Of a stretch of DNA of 64,000 nt, positions 22,779 through 35,773 are shown one piece after another. Source of the DNA: Liolophura sinensis. Lineage: Eukaryota > Mollusca > Polyplacophora > Chitonida > Chitonidae. The notes below the pieces were generated by a model. That model ran no database searches, was not told the origin of the DNA, and worked only from the letters and a program-made list of their open reading frames with translations. Every line of letters starts with the position of its first letter. Position 1 is the first letter of the stretch. The translations under genes and the position numbers were made by a program. Location of the stretch: positions 27,017,385 to 27,081,384 of the forward strand of contig NC_088295.1 in NCBI RefSeq assembly GCF_032854445.1, written 5' to 3'.

Positions 22779-23570
22779 CTGTACCAAATGAAAAAGACGA
22801 CACTAGTGCAACAATTCAACATCAACATCGTCCAGGACTGTATAAACACATGGTTGTAAGAATTGTACTTCTGCATTCAATTTTTTTGTCAATAAATTTA
22901 GTGTTACCCAGTGCACTTGAACATACTTTACTGCTTTAACTGCTTGCCTATTTTTGGAAGTTCTTCACATCGAACTCTAAAATCAAGAAAGTCAGAATTG
23001 TAAAGCTTCATGACATCAAGCTCCATGGGTGATTGTTTATGTTATAGGCCTACCATACATTTTATATAAAACCATCTCCTCTAGAATTCCAGGGCGTTGT
23101 TCAACATATCGACCGTAAGGTAAGCTGACTGTAACTGACATTGCAACACATGCCTTTAAAATGCGTAGTTCTGGTAGATATACCACCAACTTTGTCTACC
23201 ATGGCTTTTTCGGGAAGACCCCTGAATATTAAACGAGGGTTTTGTGTACATGTACGGTTCGCAGTCGACAGCTTGTAAAGGAAATATACCGAAGCTGAAA
23301 CTGGCTGAGATAATTATTAACATGTAACTGAGCTTTGATTACACAAGGGTTTAATAAAATATAACATAATGAAGTCCTTTATGCTGTTAAAGTGTCAGAT
23401 AGAGTGAATATTTTGCGATCTAAAACGATATTAGTATTATCAAAACCCTGACCATGCGGTAAAAAATGAACTCCAACGTTTGGCTTGCGCCCCATGGCCA
23501 TGGATGAGTGAGTACGCTATACACTACTCGCCACGCGTTCGATGTTGCCCCTGATCCTTGGAAACCTTAC

Positions 23571-23772
23571 ATGTGTCCTTTTTAAGAACAGCCGAATCCA
23601 TCAGGAAAAGTGCAACATCAGGTGTTACACAATACATGAGCCTTGCGGAATTGGATCCGCTGTGAGAGTTCTTCCAGAGTGATTCATTATACAGAACAAA
23701 TAAATTATGCATCTGGTATCCCATTGTGAACAAAGTAAATGACGTGGGTTTGGTACATTTGTCATTGACCAC
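23571..23772 (-). CDS. candidate exon upstream of the second SRPBCC-like exon
   Basis: Minus-strand open stretch of about 67 codons ending at ACAT/GTAAGG with one carried base, which is the phase required by 22609-22778. It contains LFVLYNESLWKN and CVTPDVALFLM. The acceptor or start is unclear. No family is recognised. The PDVALFLM motif resembles PDVALLML encoded at 14.3 kb. Confidence 0.2.
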
Positions 23773-24049
23773 CCGCTCTCAACGCTTCAATCTAACTTCG
23801 TGAGTCAGTGAAGATGGTATACCTTGACGCTAACACGACAGCGTTTCCTCCAATGTGGAACTGCCATCTAATAAGACAGAATTAAGTAATTTACGAACAT
23901 TTCCGTTAGCTTAGCAACACCACTTAATATTTCCTGAAGGGTAGAGTTGTTTACATTCCTCTATACGCCATAAATTCTTCTGAGCGCCATAAACGTAAAC
24001 ATTCAGCTTTATTCGTTTGTGATAGAAATCCATCCTGCAACAAGGAGGC

Positions 24050-24140
24050 ACATTTCGCGTACATGCATTCTAAGAACTCCTTCGTCGACATACGACTGAA
24101 AAATTGCCATGTACGACGTTACACCTAAGCACTCACTCAC
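24050..24140 (+). mobile_element. SINE 3' fragment, family B, with ACTC tail
   Basis: Contains AAGAACTCCTTCGTCGACAT, ACGACTGAAAAATTGCCATG and a TACGACGTTACACC block, followed by CACTCACTCACTCG. This matches the 3' end of the element at 20926 in order. Confidence 0.6.
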
Positions 24141-27100
24141 TCGAACGTTTGTGACAGAATATCATGCTCTTAGTCTGTTAGTGATGAAAATCAAGCAATG
24201 GTTCATTTATTACCCCATCTCCCATGTTGAAACTGTTAAGCGGCAACTCTGGAGGCAAATACATCCTTAAACAACACTTAGATGATTATATATATATCCC
24301 AGAAAAACTAATTAACTGTACTTTTGTTATTAAAGTCAATTTTTCTATTTTCTTTATCTTATAGAAAGCCCCAAGCTTAATTTCCAGTCTTTAATATATT
24401 CCACAACAGAATGCAAAGACAACATGCAAAATCAGATTGGTTTTAGAATAGATGTACATGTATTCTCATTAAACGAACGAGTAACTCCATACCGCTGTAC
24501 TAAAATTCAAGGCATGTGTGATCTGACAGTTATGTCATATTTCACGGCATACTCTGTTGCCTTCAGTTAAACTATATTGGACTGCATCAATATCGGACAA
24601 ATGGGAAACACTCATACAGATTCTCACGCGCGAGAAACGCTATGGCGTTAGTACAAATGTATTAAGCCAAGATTACAAACTATTGGTAAATAAGTCCGTA
24701 TTTCTGAAATGATGATCAGTCTCAGTCTAGAAGCCAACGTCACAGCAAAACACACTTCATAAATGAAAAAAAATAATAATAATAAAGTCATGCCATTAAC
24801 AATAATATTATCCGTGCTTTCGTTCAACACGAGACAGGATTTAACCCTCAGGCAATAAGTTATAGCTCTAACAATCAAATACTAGTTCAGTTATCAAAAA
24901 AGGCAGTCCATGTACATAACAACAGAAGTAATATCTTACATTTTTTATTTATTTCAAAGATCAAAAAAGTATCTTCAGGAATGGAACTGAGTGAGAATAC
25001 GTAAGCTTACGTAAGCAGAGCTAAAGTAACACATAATTGAGCAAGATGGGCAGAATAGACCTACGTACAAACTCACGATCACCTGGTTACATAAATATTG
25101 ATACGATTCATCACAATCAAAAATACAGGAAAACAAGTCATTGTACAAATTACAAGGTTGTATAAACACCATAAATAGTTTTGATTAAAAAAAATCAATG
25201 GTTCAAAATATCTCTACTCATTTTTTCTCTTTTTCTTACAAAATAGTAATGTGTAACGGTCAAATATTACATAAGTTTCATAATACCCTGAAAGTAACTT
25301 CTCATTCACAAATTTGTACATAACAAATGTAAATCTATACAACATACATAAACCATAAATAAAAATAAGCACTTTAACTAAAAAAAGGCAAGTCATTAAT
25401 TTCAGCAGTGTACATTGATAATAATTATAAAGCTTTTAATGTAAAATGATGAAGACCGAGATTTTTCTTAACAAGGCAATGTTTAGAGAAAACAACACCT
25501 AACACTTGAGCTACATGCATACTGGAATGAATAATTCATATGTACAATAATCTTTGGAATTTTTTGGTAGAAACAGATGACTTTAACTTATCTACATAAA
25601 AAAAGACATGTCAAAAATAATCTACAGCAACAAATAACATATTCAGTGTTAAAAAGCAAAGCACACATTCACAAAACTCCACAAATCCATTTTTCCTGTA
25701 ACCTTTAGGTGTAAGTCAAGTCTATAACCCAGATATCATTTACCAAAAAATTTTAAGAGAAATTTGATTTATGTTTTGTAAAAGTTTTTTGTGATTTGTA
25801 AGAAATTATATATTTTTTAAACTATATGTATCAATGACAAATCGGTAAGAAAAATAATCACAGTAAGTGTAGTAAAAAGTTACACTGATATGCAGAAAGT
25901 ATTAAGAATTACATTTCTTCTGAGACACATCAACAGAATGGATTTGAACAGATTTGAAGACAAAATCATGAGTTTTGATATTAATGAACAAAAGCTTCTT
26001 TACCCAATTCCTAATCTCTATGCTCTGTATTCTCTGGACAAGCATTTATATTTACCAGCTAACACAGTATGTTTACCAACTGTAAGAGTTTATAGCCAGC
26101 TGATGTGTTTGGAAGTCTTGCCTACCTTGGGAAGATTAAGCAATGACCATAATTGGTAACATAGCCCACTCACTTTACACCAGATGATGGTACCAACACT
26201 TAAGCACATGATGGCATCACAAGAGTTCAGTTCATGTACTCAATTGAGTTTTACCCACTTCCAGGGAACACAAATGCAAAGTTTTGACTGAAAATACAAA
26301 TTTAATGTTTTCCCTGAAAATATGAACTGGGAAGTTTTGACAAAAAAGACTTTAATGTTTTAACTATAAACAAAGAAATGTTTTCTTCTTTTCATCCCTT
26401 GTTCTCACATTTTTTTGCAAGCAAGTCTAATTCAAACTTAAAACAATGATATCTGCTTTGCAAAGAAATTATGTCACATAACCATACAAGTTTAACTACC
26501 ACATTAACCATGTGATAGTACCATATGCACTATGTCACTACGGTAAGTATGAATGATTAACTATTAGATACGTTTTATAACGTACCCTTTGATATTACCT
26601 ACAAGATTATAAAGCAGGAACATTCTGAGAGACACAGATGTTGCTTACCTGGTCTGGCAATTGGTACAATGATGCCCATGAAAAGATTTACGTGACTGGT
26701 TATGCTAGACTACTACTGTGGGTGGATTAATGCCAGACTGGAAAGGTAGGTGTTTGTGTCAGGGTGGTATGACAGGTGTTATTTTCTACGATGGAAGATG
26801 TTATTTTCCAGACCTGCAACATAAATGTTAATACCAGGCTGGAAACGTGGGTCCCTGTGCTAGATTTTCATGGCAGAAGTCATTTTTCAGAATGGCAACG
26901 CGGGTGTAAATTCTAGGGAGACAACATACATTAGGCTGGCTTTGAAGGTGTTAAATTCCAGGTGTTTCTGCTTGGCTGGCACCAAGGGCATTTGGGCAAA
27001 GGTGATGTTCAAAGATTTAAGTACATGTACAGCTACATTGTCACCTTCCCCCAGAGAAAATCATCATTTATGTGAGAGTTCTTCAGATTTGCTGCATTTG

Positions 27101-27164
27101 TAATTAATACTGAACTCAAATACGAGTTAGACTACAGCATGAGCTTTGCATGGTACTGAGATGT
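24141..27164. other. AT-rich intergenic region and possible 3' UTR of the FBXW10-like gene
   Basis: The interval is strongly AT-rich with poly-A/T runs and no recognisable exon. The part next to 27165 lies downstream of the minus-strand FBXW10-like stop codon and may be its 3' untranslated region. Minus-strand AATAAA-type hexamers occur near 24940-24955. Two diverged copies of a roughly 100-bp unit lie at about 26725-26930, each with CCAGRCTGGAAA and an AGAAGTCATTTT-like block. Confidence 0.4.
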
Positions 27165-28818
27165 TCATACTACAAGTTGTTTCTGTCCTTTGAAACTGTT
27201 GTAATGACCCTTTGTCTTCTTCAGCCAAACAGCTTTCCGTTTCTTTTCTAACTCTTCCATTTCTTGAGCATTCTTCTCTTGAATAGCTTGGTTAATAGAA
27301 TTTTTCATTTGTTCTTCCTGTTCATGAGTTTTGAGCTCAAATTTCACATGATTTCTCAGAGGGCCATTGAACTGACTCACGTTCCCATGTCCTGGCAGAG
27401 ACTGAGAACGCTGTTTCCGCTGGCGTCTTTCTTTGAGCTGTGAAATTTTCTCTTGCATTTCTTTGGGATACATCAGCATAGGCGTGTGGTTTGCATTGCC
27501 ACTTGAGGACATCAGCTGTGAGTGTTTCTGTGGAGGTCCCACCCCAGGTAATGCAGTGGCAACTGTTGGCTGAGTACCAGATCTCTGTAGTCCGATAGCC
27601 GTCACCGGACGGGTGGTCAATTCTGCTGACACTGGCGGCACCTGGCTTTGTAAGTAAGACGTCTGTGGTCGGATCATGCGCCCAGTGGGCAAGGAACATG
27701 GTACCTTTTCCCCATATGTACTGAAATGTGTTGCTGAATGAACAGTGCTGATGCCAAATTCTGTGGTATACACTTCTACATCTGGTGGGAGTACTGGTTT
27801 AGGAGGTCCATCCTTGGTGGGACGAATGGATTTGACCTCTTCCATGTCCGACACACATCCCACTGACTCAGAGTCGAAGTGAGTTCGTAGATTGTCCAGT
27901 CCCAGTTCTTCAATGGGTACACGGGTCCTTGGGTCGATTTTGCTCGGGGAGGAGCTAGGTCGAAAGCCTTTCCTTTCCTTCACTGGGTTTTTGGAGAAAG
28001 ACTCCTGCATGTTTTTGGCAGTATTGATGTTGGTTTCATTGGGTTTCATGGATGATTGTATAGAGTTGATGGCTAGGTAGATGAAATCGGGCGGGAGCTT
28101 ATGTTCTTCTTTCATCCTCATCTGGGATCTCAGCAAGGCCTTCGTCTCAGACAATGAGATCTCTACAGATTTGGGAATAGATGGAGATTCAAATGCCCAG
28201 GAGACACGCCGTCTAAGATAAGACCCCTCCCTTGGCATACTGTGGGCCCTTGGATCAACCACGGACACGTGAGGAGCTGATTTGGAGGTGTTGACTTGAG
28301 ACTTCCTGGTGACAGCGCTCGTTGTCATCGCACGGGCCATCTTCAGCGGAGAAAGGGAAGACCTCTGATTTGTCAATCTTGAAGAAGGATGTTCAGGCAC
28401 AGATGTTTCTGCCCAGGATGTGGCCTGAATATCAGAGTAGGACATCTGCGTATAGTAGTCTGGGAACGGCTCAGAGAAGACCCCGCTCTGAATGAGTCGT
28501 GCCTCCTGGAGACTCTTAGCACTCAGCATCTTGGCGCTGTGTGCTATCTGCTCGGCCTTGAACACCTGCTGATCTGACCTTCCACATTCCCTGTCCTCGT
28601 CCCCTAACTTTCCGTGCCTAACGATCTTTGTGTTTGTTGCACCTGCGGCTTGCATGCGCTGTGCCCGGATGTAGGGATATGGTTGAGAGCGGGCTGGGGC
28701 ATCAGAATACCTGCCATACTGCACTAACGGAGGAACCTTGTCACTCTCCATGCTGTAGTCCCATTTGACTTTCTCAAAGTTCAAGACCAGAAGATTAACT
28801 TGTGTGTTCAAGGTGATT
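27165..28818 (-). CDS. FBXW10: FBXW10-like exon 10, last blade and long C-terminal tail
   Basis: A single 1654-base exon encodes residues 691-1241. It completes the propeller (VNLLVLNFEKVKWDY) and continues into a Ser/Pro/Arg-rich, probably disordered tail. A charged region predicted helical by composition closes the protein, with EKISQLKERRQRKQRSQSLP and QAIQEKNAQEMEELEKKRK, then KGHYNSFKGQK. The end suggests a coiled coil or basic binding segment. The tail is weakly conserved in the family as I know it. Confidence 0.85.
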
Positions 28819-31800
28819 CTGAAAAAAAGGAAATTTAATAATATATATCTTTCAAAACATACAAAGTATACAAAGTTTCTTTTATTTAGAACAGAATAAC
28901 TTTTCTGCTCATTACCCACTTGGCATCTACATTACAGGTAGTAATACTGCTCTCTCCCCTTTCAACATCCTCCTTCCTATGGATGTGGCTGAAATATTGC
29001 TGATGATGTGTTTAGCTATAATCATCCATTTAATATCCTCTCATCACAAAACAGAAAACATTTTCTAAATTTAACTAGCCAACCCACATAAAGAAATGAA
29101 TACTAAACTTGAGAAATTCACGCGCAATCTATGAGAGAAAAACATCATCATCTATGTAGCAATTTCGGAAAGAGAGAAACAAAAAAAAAAATTGAGAACT
29201 TACCTGTCTCCCACAGCTGTAATAGAGAGGATGGGATCACTGCGACTATTTCCTCTCATGATTCTACAACACTGTCCAGTCACCATGTTCCAGATGCGCA
29301 GTCTCCCATCAGCTGATCCAGTGATCACCCTTAGATACATGAACTCCAGGCACAACACCTCCCTGCAAAAAATTATTCTAATACATTAGTGTCCACTAAA
29401 AAGACAAACTCTGATATAATAAATAAATATAATGGAATTCTTCAACATTTTTGAAAATTTAGGAGTTACATGTACATGTTCTGAAAAAAAATGATCTGCC
29501 TACTCCAGAAGACTGTTACCTTCTGTGAAGCCCTCATTTTGACTAACTGTCTAAGACTATGTATATGATCCATCTTCAAAATCAAATAAACAAATATGCC
29601 CTAATATTGCATTTCAAGAATTCCTGTTCTGTTCTAAAAGAATGGTGAATCAGAGATGGCAAACATAGTAATTTCACTATAAATAAATAAAGCCAGGTCT
29701 CGAATCATCACTAAATACAACATTTCAAGTGCCTGATATCAGTTTGAATTCATAATAGTTATAGGTACACGTCGGACATTGTAGAGACGATCAACACATG
29801 ATACAGAATGATAATGTTTTTATCCATGTGATAGAAATGTGCTTACTTCTGATGGCGCATAGCGGCCAAACAGCGAGCAAAGTCTCCCTGAGAGCTCCAG
29901 GCTAATGCATAGCAGTCTTTGCTAGCAGTCACTATATGCCAACGATCAAACTTTATCCCTGTTATTGGCCCATGGTGTCCATTTAAGCGCTGAAAGTATA
30001 TCACAATAAAAACTAATGGGAATCACAGAAAAATAGTTTAATTGTCAGATCATTTGCAAGTTACACCTCTTTTGTCTATATGATCCATCTTTCATTTCCA
30101 TGAGTTAACTCACAAATTATTTCAAAACTCAAACTTTATCTGAAATAGATTAAAATTCATTCACCTAAATGCATACGAACAGCACCTTGTAAAAAAGCAT
30201 GTTACACTTGCGCCTTCAGTTACATTTCATTACTGGTTATAGAGGTATAAATTAGCTTGCATTATTATATTAAATGAAGTAGACTATTACTGAAACCAGT
30301 TAACAACTGAGCACCTTTATTAGCTTTCCTGACTTCAGATCCCACACTTTAACCTTTCCTCCATCGCAACCAGTTATACACAATTCAGTTCCCATGGCAA
30401 CACACCCTACAGGTTGTCTGTGGCGAAAGGATCGTAAACATTTCCCTGTTTTAATGTTCCAAACTGCAGAAGAGAGACACAATTATGTCATTTGATTTCA
30501 AATGTGTCACACTAAATTTCAACTGTGCACAATTAGATCACAATTGGATTCCAGAGTAAGATGATTTCATTTTCCAGCAGACAGTCTTTGGATTTACAAG
30601 TTCATATCAAGCAGTTTTGTTTTCATTTGAAATCAAGACATCCAGAATAAATTTAATTAATAATCTTGACTTTATTACAAAAAAAAAACAAAGATTATAC
30701 TGAATAGTATAAGCCAAAGGTATTTTTCTTTTTTAAGTTAACCGATGTAACAGAGTATGTAGGAACTGAGAATGAAAAGAAGTGACAGAGGGAGAATGAA
30801 TTGAAGTGACAAAGTGAGAATGAACTGAAGTGACAGAGTTAGTGAAAACTGAAGTAACAGGGTTAGTATGAATTAAAGTAACACAGTGAGTATGAAATGA
30901 TGTAACAGAGCGAGTAAGAACTGAAGTGACAGCAAGTATGAACTGAAGAAACAAAGTATGTATGAACTGCCGTGACAGGTTCATGAGTATGAACTGAAGT
31001 AAATGAGTATGTATGAACTGAAGTAAAAGAGTATAAACTCAAGTGAAGAATGAGTATAAACTGTTGAAACAGAGCAAGTTTGAAAAAGCAAAGTAGTGTG
31101 AACTAAAGTAACAGAGAATGAGCTGAAGCGAAAGACTGAGTATGAACTAAGCAGCTGAATGTGTATGAACTGCTGCACTGGAGTGAGAATGAACTGAAGC
31201 GACAAGATTTAGTAAGAACTTAAGCAATAGAGTATGAAATGAAATGAAAAAGTATGTATAAACTGCAGTGACAGGGTGCGTATGAACTGAAGTAACAGAG
31301 GATGAACTAAAGTAACAGAGTAGGTATATACTGAAATGACAGAGTAGGTATGGACCGAAGTATAAAGAGAGTGAGTATGAATTGAACTATATAAATGACA
31401 AAGGATTCAATGTAAATTTTGAGTGACTACGAACCGAGGTGTCCCCTTGTACATACGTATGAGTATATGCGTTTGTGAAATATTGAGTATGGACAGACTA
31501 TGTATTGGATTGAAATAGCAAATATGGACTAAGCGGACTGAACATGGGGAGAAGAGAAAAAGTCATCACTGTGACATCAAAATGACATACTTTTACATGA
31601 TCCATCTTTGGCCCCTGAAGCCACAGTATCCCCAGTGAGTGTAACTGTCAGCACTGTATCGCGGTGACCTCGGAGGATCTTCAGACACTGACCAGTCTCA
31701 ATATTCCACACTCTAGATACAAATACAGTTTACACAATAAAATACAGACAACAGTACATACATCTTTCTTATAAAGAGAAATATCAACTTTTTCATATCA

Positions 31801-34800
31801 CCAAAACTTTATTAAGTTCCATACTTTTTTGACTGTTGATTAACATAACAAAATTAAAAACGAAATGATGAGTAACCCAGCTCTGTGCAAGTAAAGAAAT
31901 TAAATATCAAATCAGTCCAACTGATTGTTCTGTACGTGCAATGGCCTTATGCGCAGTATGTACTAATATGTCATTTACATGTAACTTCATAAAAAATAAC
32001 TGCAAAAATAATACAAGTCATGCAAAGCCCTGACCTGAACATTATTTGTTCATTTATTCACTTAGTTGCTCACTGCCTAATGCCATACTCAGGATTTTTC
32101 CTTTATCTATACACAATGTAGCATACAGAATCCTACTTCATGTCTATGCACATATATAGCAACAGCCCTCAACAATACATATGTTTTTAATACCCTAGGC
32201 CATCACAGCAGCTGGAATTCTAATGGGTCACCTACCTAATACTGGTGTCATAGCTGCCACTGAGCACAATGTTTTTCTCTTCACAGATGAACACACATCT
32301 AACCGAACCAGCATGACCTGTGATGACTGGACCTGTGTCCCGCCCAGTCCGAGAGTCCAGGAACCGCACTTTACGATCCTTAGATCCCAGACAGATGAAT
32401 TTCCCTCCGTCTGTGTGAACTTGTCTGTGCACATCCTCTCTAAATGAAGCAGATTTAGTGGAGGGTGCCAGTCCATTAGTCAATTTACAACTTCAATGCC
32501 ATAAATTAGGTAAAAGGATCCATGTGCTAAGGTGAATTGTAATATCAAGATACAGATACACATAGAAAATTAAATGGCATCCATATTACCATACTGATAA
32601 CCTGCAAAGTAATGAACACAAGAGGTACATGACGCTTGGATATCTCAAAGAACCATTATGAAATTGGTAGACATACCGATTCTTTTTGTTTGTCATTTTT
32701 GTCAAATTTTTCCTGAGCAGCAGCAATCAGGGTGTAAATCAAAACATAACATTCTTCCAGATATTACCATCAGCCAGGATCTGACAAATGGCCGGTAGAG
32801 TCGCCTCCCATTTTACTCCATCAGGAGCATTTTACCTATATTGCATACTCTCTAGGAGAAACGTACATCCTTGCCACCACAAGATAGGTTTGACCTTAGG
32901 GCACTGTACAACACACAGTTTCACCTCTAATGTCCTCATGCAAACCTATACAATCAGCATTCACCAATAAAATTGCTTTAGATGTCCACTGGAATCATGT
33001 TATGCATATGTATATTAATATAAAGATAATGCATATATGTACCAAGTATTAATAGAATTTTAATTTTTTTCTTGCCCTGTCATAGTGATTCCAGTGACTC
33101 TGGAGTTGTTCAAATTTTTATAGAAAATTTGCTACTGGCGGCAGTGATGTAAAGCCATCATAGACCATAACAGCCGTTGTAAGGATTATAACCAAAATGG
33201 CTGACAGAGTTATCTCCCATACTCACATGTCTCTCAACACCATAACGTTGTAGGCTCCACAGTACACATTCCTCTCTTCCATTATCACTTTACGTGTTGA
33301 GACTCCACTAAATGCTATTTCATGACTGATTTCGCTCTTAAATGTTGGTTTAATGACTTGGTCAGTGGTCGTTATGGTCTCCCATGTTTGGGGGTTGATA
33401 TTAGGCACCAGAATATCCACATCTTTAGCATAGGTTGGGTCTGCTCCTTGGGATGCCCCACCCTGCAAAGTAATACCATACAAATGCTTACAAAGAGCAA
33501 TAAAAAAAAATTTATATATATTTTGAACAATCCATTCACAGTTGTCACATTTATAGGAATACATGTGGTCATTTTTATTTTTCTTGATAATTTAAAGAGA
33601 ATAAAACATAAAGCATGTTTAACAGCAAGTGGAAAGACCACTAAATACTTTCTACCACTTTAAAGAGAGTTAAAGGGAAAATCACAACACACAGATATAA
33701 CACAAAGTTTAAATTTAAATTAACAGATTTTAACACTGCACTCAAATGACCACTTTATCATCCTTACCTGCATCAACATGACTTCCTCGCAAAGCTGCTG
33801 ATTGACAAAGAACTCCTTGTGGACTTCTTCTGCCAGCTTCCTCCAGTTCTTACTTACACAAAGAGCATTGTACAGGGTTGCCTTGTCAAGGTGACTTAAG
33901 ATAAACTTGGCAAGGTGGACTGGCAAATACCTGATGAAGTCTTTATACCTGTTATGAAATATTAAAGCAATTAATTACAATAAGGACCAAATGATGTAAC
34001 TGTAGTGGCAGTATATCACTCTGAATTTCACAATTGGGGTGTGTGGAATACCAATATAAGAAAATACAAGGAACTTAATCCCCTTTTAACTTGAATATGT
34101 TGCTCCTACTTCCAAATACTCTATTTAAAAAGAAAAGCTATCCAACCTATGAAATCAAAAAAAATCCATCTAACGTATAAAATATAAAGCTATTAAGTTA
34201 CCTTGAGACCCCTGCATGTGCCTTCGCTGAAGCAGGTATAACAAGAATGGTGGGGTCCACAGTGGATGGCTGGGACTCTGATAGAGACTCATCGCCGCTG
34301 TCATTATTTTCTATCATCTCTTCCACATCAATATCTTCTCCAGTCAGGGGGTGTGTAATGCTGTTTGAGTAGTGAGGGTTGACTGCCGCCAGAAGACTGA
34401 GGTCAGGTTTTTTAATAGTGTTATAGCTGCATTCAGTTTCAGTGATGGTTTCAGGTTCCATGTAACTCTGAGCTGTAATAATGAATATGACATGTGTACT
34501 CATTACATCGATTCAGATCATTATTATAAAGTTTTCAGCAAGATCACAATATTCCATGTCTGTTTATGACTGATAATAAACTGTCACATATTTTCTATTA
34601 TTATGCAAAAATCTACATTTTAATCATACCACTGGAACAAAATATCAGGAACATCACATTATAGAGTTTTATGAAAGTACATGTTCATTGTAGAAGTACA
34701 AATAAGTTCCTCAGTCTGCTTTTCAACGAACAAAAATGATTTTAAAGACATGGCTACACCAGTTCTTTAGCAGTCAGTCAGACATGCGGTTATTTAGCCT

Positions 34801-35773
34801 GTGAACACTGTCAAAACAACTATTAGAGAGACAACCGTTGATAATTTGCACACAAATCACTTTCAGAAATTCCTAACTGAATACTGGTAAGGTATCATTG
34901 GAAAATATGCATGAATGAGCACAGTAATGAAAAAGAGCCTCATTTAAGTTAATTCAGAGGTATCCTTCCTCATTTTAATCCAAAGGAGCCCATTTTAGCT
35001 TTTTAAGAAATGACTGAAATTAGCCCAATTATCTAGCCAAAGTTCCCTCTCAAATTAAAGAAAGGCACCTGCCTTTCTATACCTAGATTAGGACCTGTAA
35101 ACATTTCATAACCATTCGGACTTTAAACATTGATGACTTCATTACAAAACAAAAGAAATTTCTCACCAGATATTGCAGCCTTCTCCTCTGAAGCCAGCAA
35201 AGTTTTGGACTGGATTCCAACATTGTAGAGGAGATGGGATTCACACAGTTGTAGAACTGCCAAGGTAAAGTTAGACTTGCTCCAGTAGTTTGACTTTCCA
35301 AACCAGTCCCATGCATTACTGATATACATGTCCACATCTCTTTTGGCTAGTGCTCTATCTGAGCTTAAAGTTGGTCTGTCACTGTCCAAGCTTGGATTTG
35401 TTCTAGCTCTGGCATATGTGAAGTCCTTGCACAGTAAAGGCTGCAGTATGTTAGTAACATACTGAAGCAAATCCACACTATGAAATCGTCGCACAAGGCC
35501 TAGCACAAAACGTCTCTTAGAATGGTCACCCAATCTTGGAAACCAACTCCTGACTGAAGTGATTGCATTGATAAGTGCACATGATTCACAGGAGTTACAA
35601 GCTGCTGCCTTGGTTCCCGTGACACATTTCAGTTCCAAAGCTTTTCCCAAGTTGAACTCGTACGTCTGTTGGGTGTTCTTCGGATGTTTCATTTCTTGTT
35701 GGGTTTTCTCAGAGCATCCTGCATTGGACATTGAAGCAAACCCCTCCACAGATTTGTACACCTCCAACATCAT
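27165..35773 (-). CDS. FBXW10: F-box/WD40-repeat protein, FBXW10 (CDRT1) type
   Basis: Ten exons: 35167-35773, 34202-34472, 33768-33948, 33227-33462, 32236-32439, 31591-31712, 30315-30463, 29847-29989, 29204-29362 and 27165-28818. All have GT-AG sites and matching phases, giving 1241 residues. Order: N-terminal conserved region with a CxxCESC cluster (1-202), acidic linker (203-292), F-box (about 295-345), WD40 propeller (about 435-720) and a long low-complexity basic tail. Landmarks shared with vertebrate FBXW10 include GHAGSVR, EEKNIVLSGSYDTSIR and FEKVKWDY. F-box proteins of this kind recruit substrates to SCF (SKP1-CUL1) ubiquitin ligases through the propeller; the substrate is unknown. 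The start is the first of two adjacent ATGs in the frame. The orthologue name rests on domain order and memory of the family, not on a search. Confidence 0.88.
29204..32439 (-). CDS. FBXW10: FBXW10-like exons 5-9, WD40 propeller
   Basis: Exons 32236-32439, 31591-31712, 30315-30463, 29847-29989 and 29204-29362 each hold roughly one WD40 unit. Blades show the expected GH...LSGSYDTSIRVWN, ASGAKDGSCKIWN, ITGCDGGKVKVWDLKSGK, TASKDCYALAW and TGSADGRLRIWN signatures. The IWN in the second unit is created across the exon junction 31591/30463, which supports that splice. The propeller is the substrate-binding part in this family. Confidence 0.88.
30755..31390. repeat. degenerate minisatellite in an FBXW10-like intron
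   Basis: Dozens of diverged copies of a 24-27 bp unit, GAGTATGAACTGAAGTAACA followed by GAGT, fill most of the intron between the exons at 30315-30463 and 31591-31712. Because few units contain minus-strand stops, it stays open over long stretches there, encoding repeats like SVTSFHT. No splice sites flank these and they interrupt the propeller, so they are not exons. Confidence 0.85.
33768..33948 (-). CDS. FBXW10: FBXW10-like exon 3, F-box
   Basis: Opens with YKDFIRYLPVHLAKFIL and continues SHLDKATLYNALCVSKNWRK. This is the LPxxLxxxILxxLD...L..C..VSKxW pattern of the F-box, which binds SKP1. The whole motif is on one exon of 181 bases. The preceding exon (34202-34472) is an acidic, Ser-rich spacer with EEMIENNDSGDESLSES. 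Confidence 0.88.
35167..35773 (-). CDS. FBXW10: FBXW10-like exon 1, N-terminal region
   Basis: Encodes residues 1-202. It contains the cluster CNSCESCALINAI and then RRFVLGLVRRFHSVDLLQYV, which parallel the Cys-rich and helical N-terminus of vertebrate FBXW10. A second helical segment follows (WFGKSNYWSKSNFTLAVLQL). The exon ends at TCTG/GTGAGA with one carried base. Transcription upstream must start between this ATG and the dynein gene. Confidence 0.85.

Noticed and set aside
25890-26159. 89-codon plus-strand frame in AT-rich sequence
   Set aside because: Leu/Tyr/Asn-rich composition follows base composition. There is no domain, splice partner or similarity I recognise.
27337-27699. 120-codon frame in another minus-strand frame inside the FBXW10-like last exon
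   Set aside because: It is the out-of-frame shadow of the real coding exon.
30733-31205. Two minus-strand frames of 74 and 83 codons between WD40 exons
   Set aside because: They come from the degenerate minisatellite. No splice sites bound them, and the flanking exons join in phase without them.
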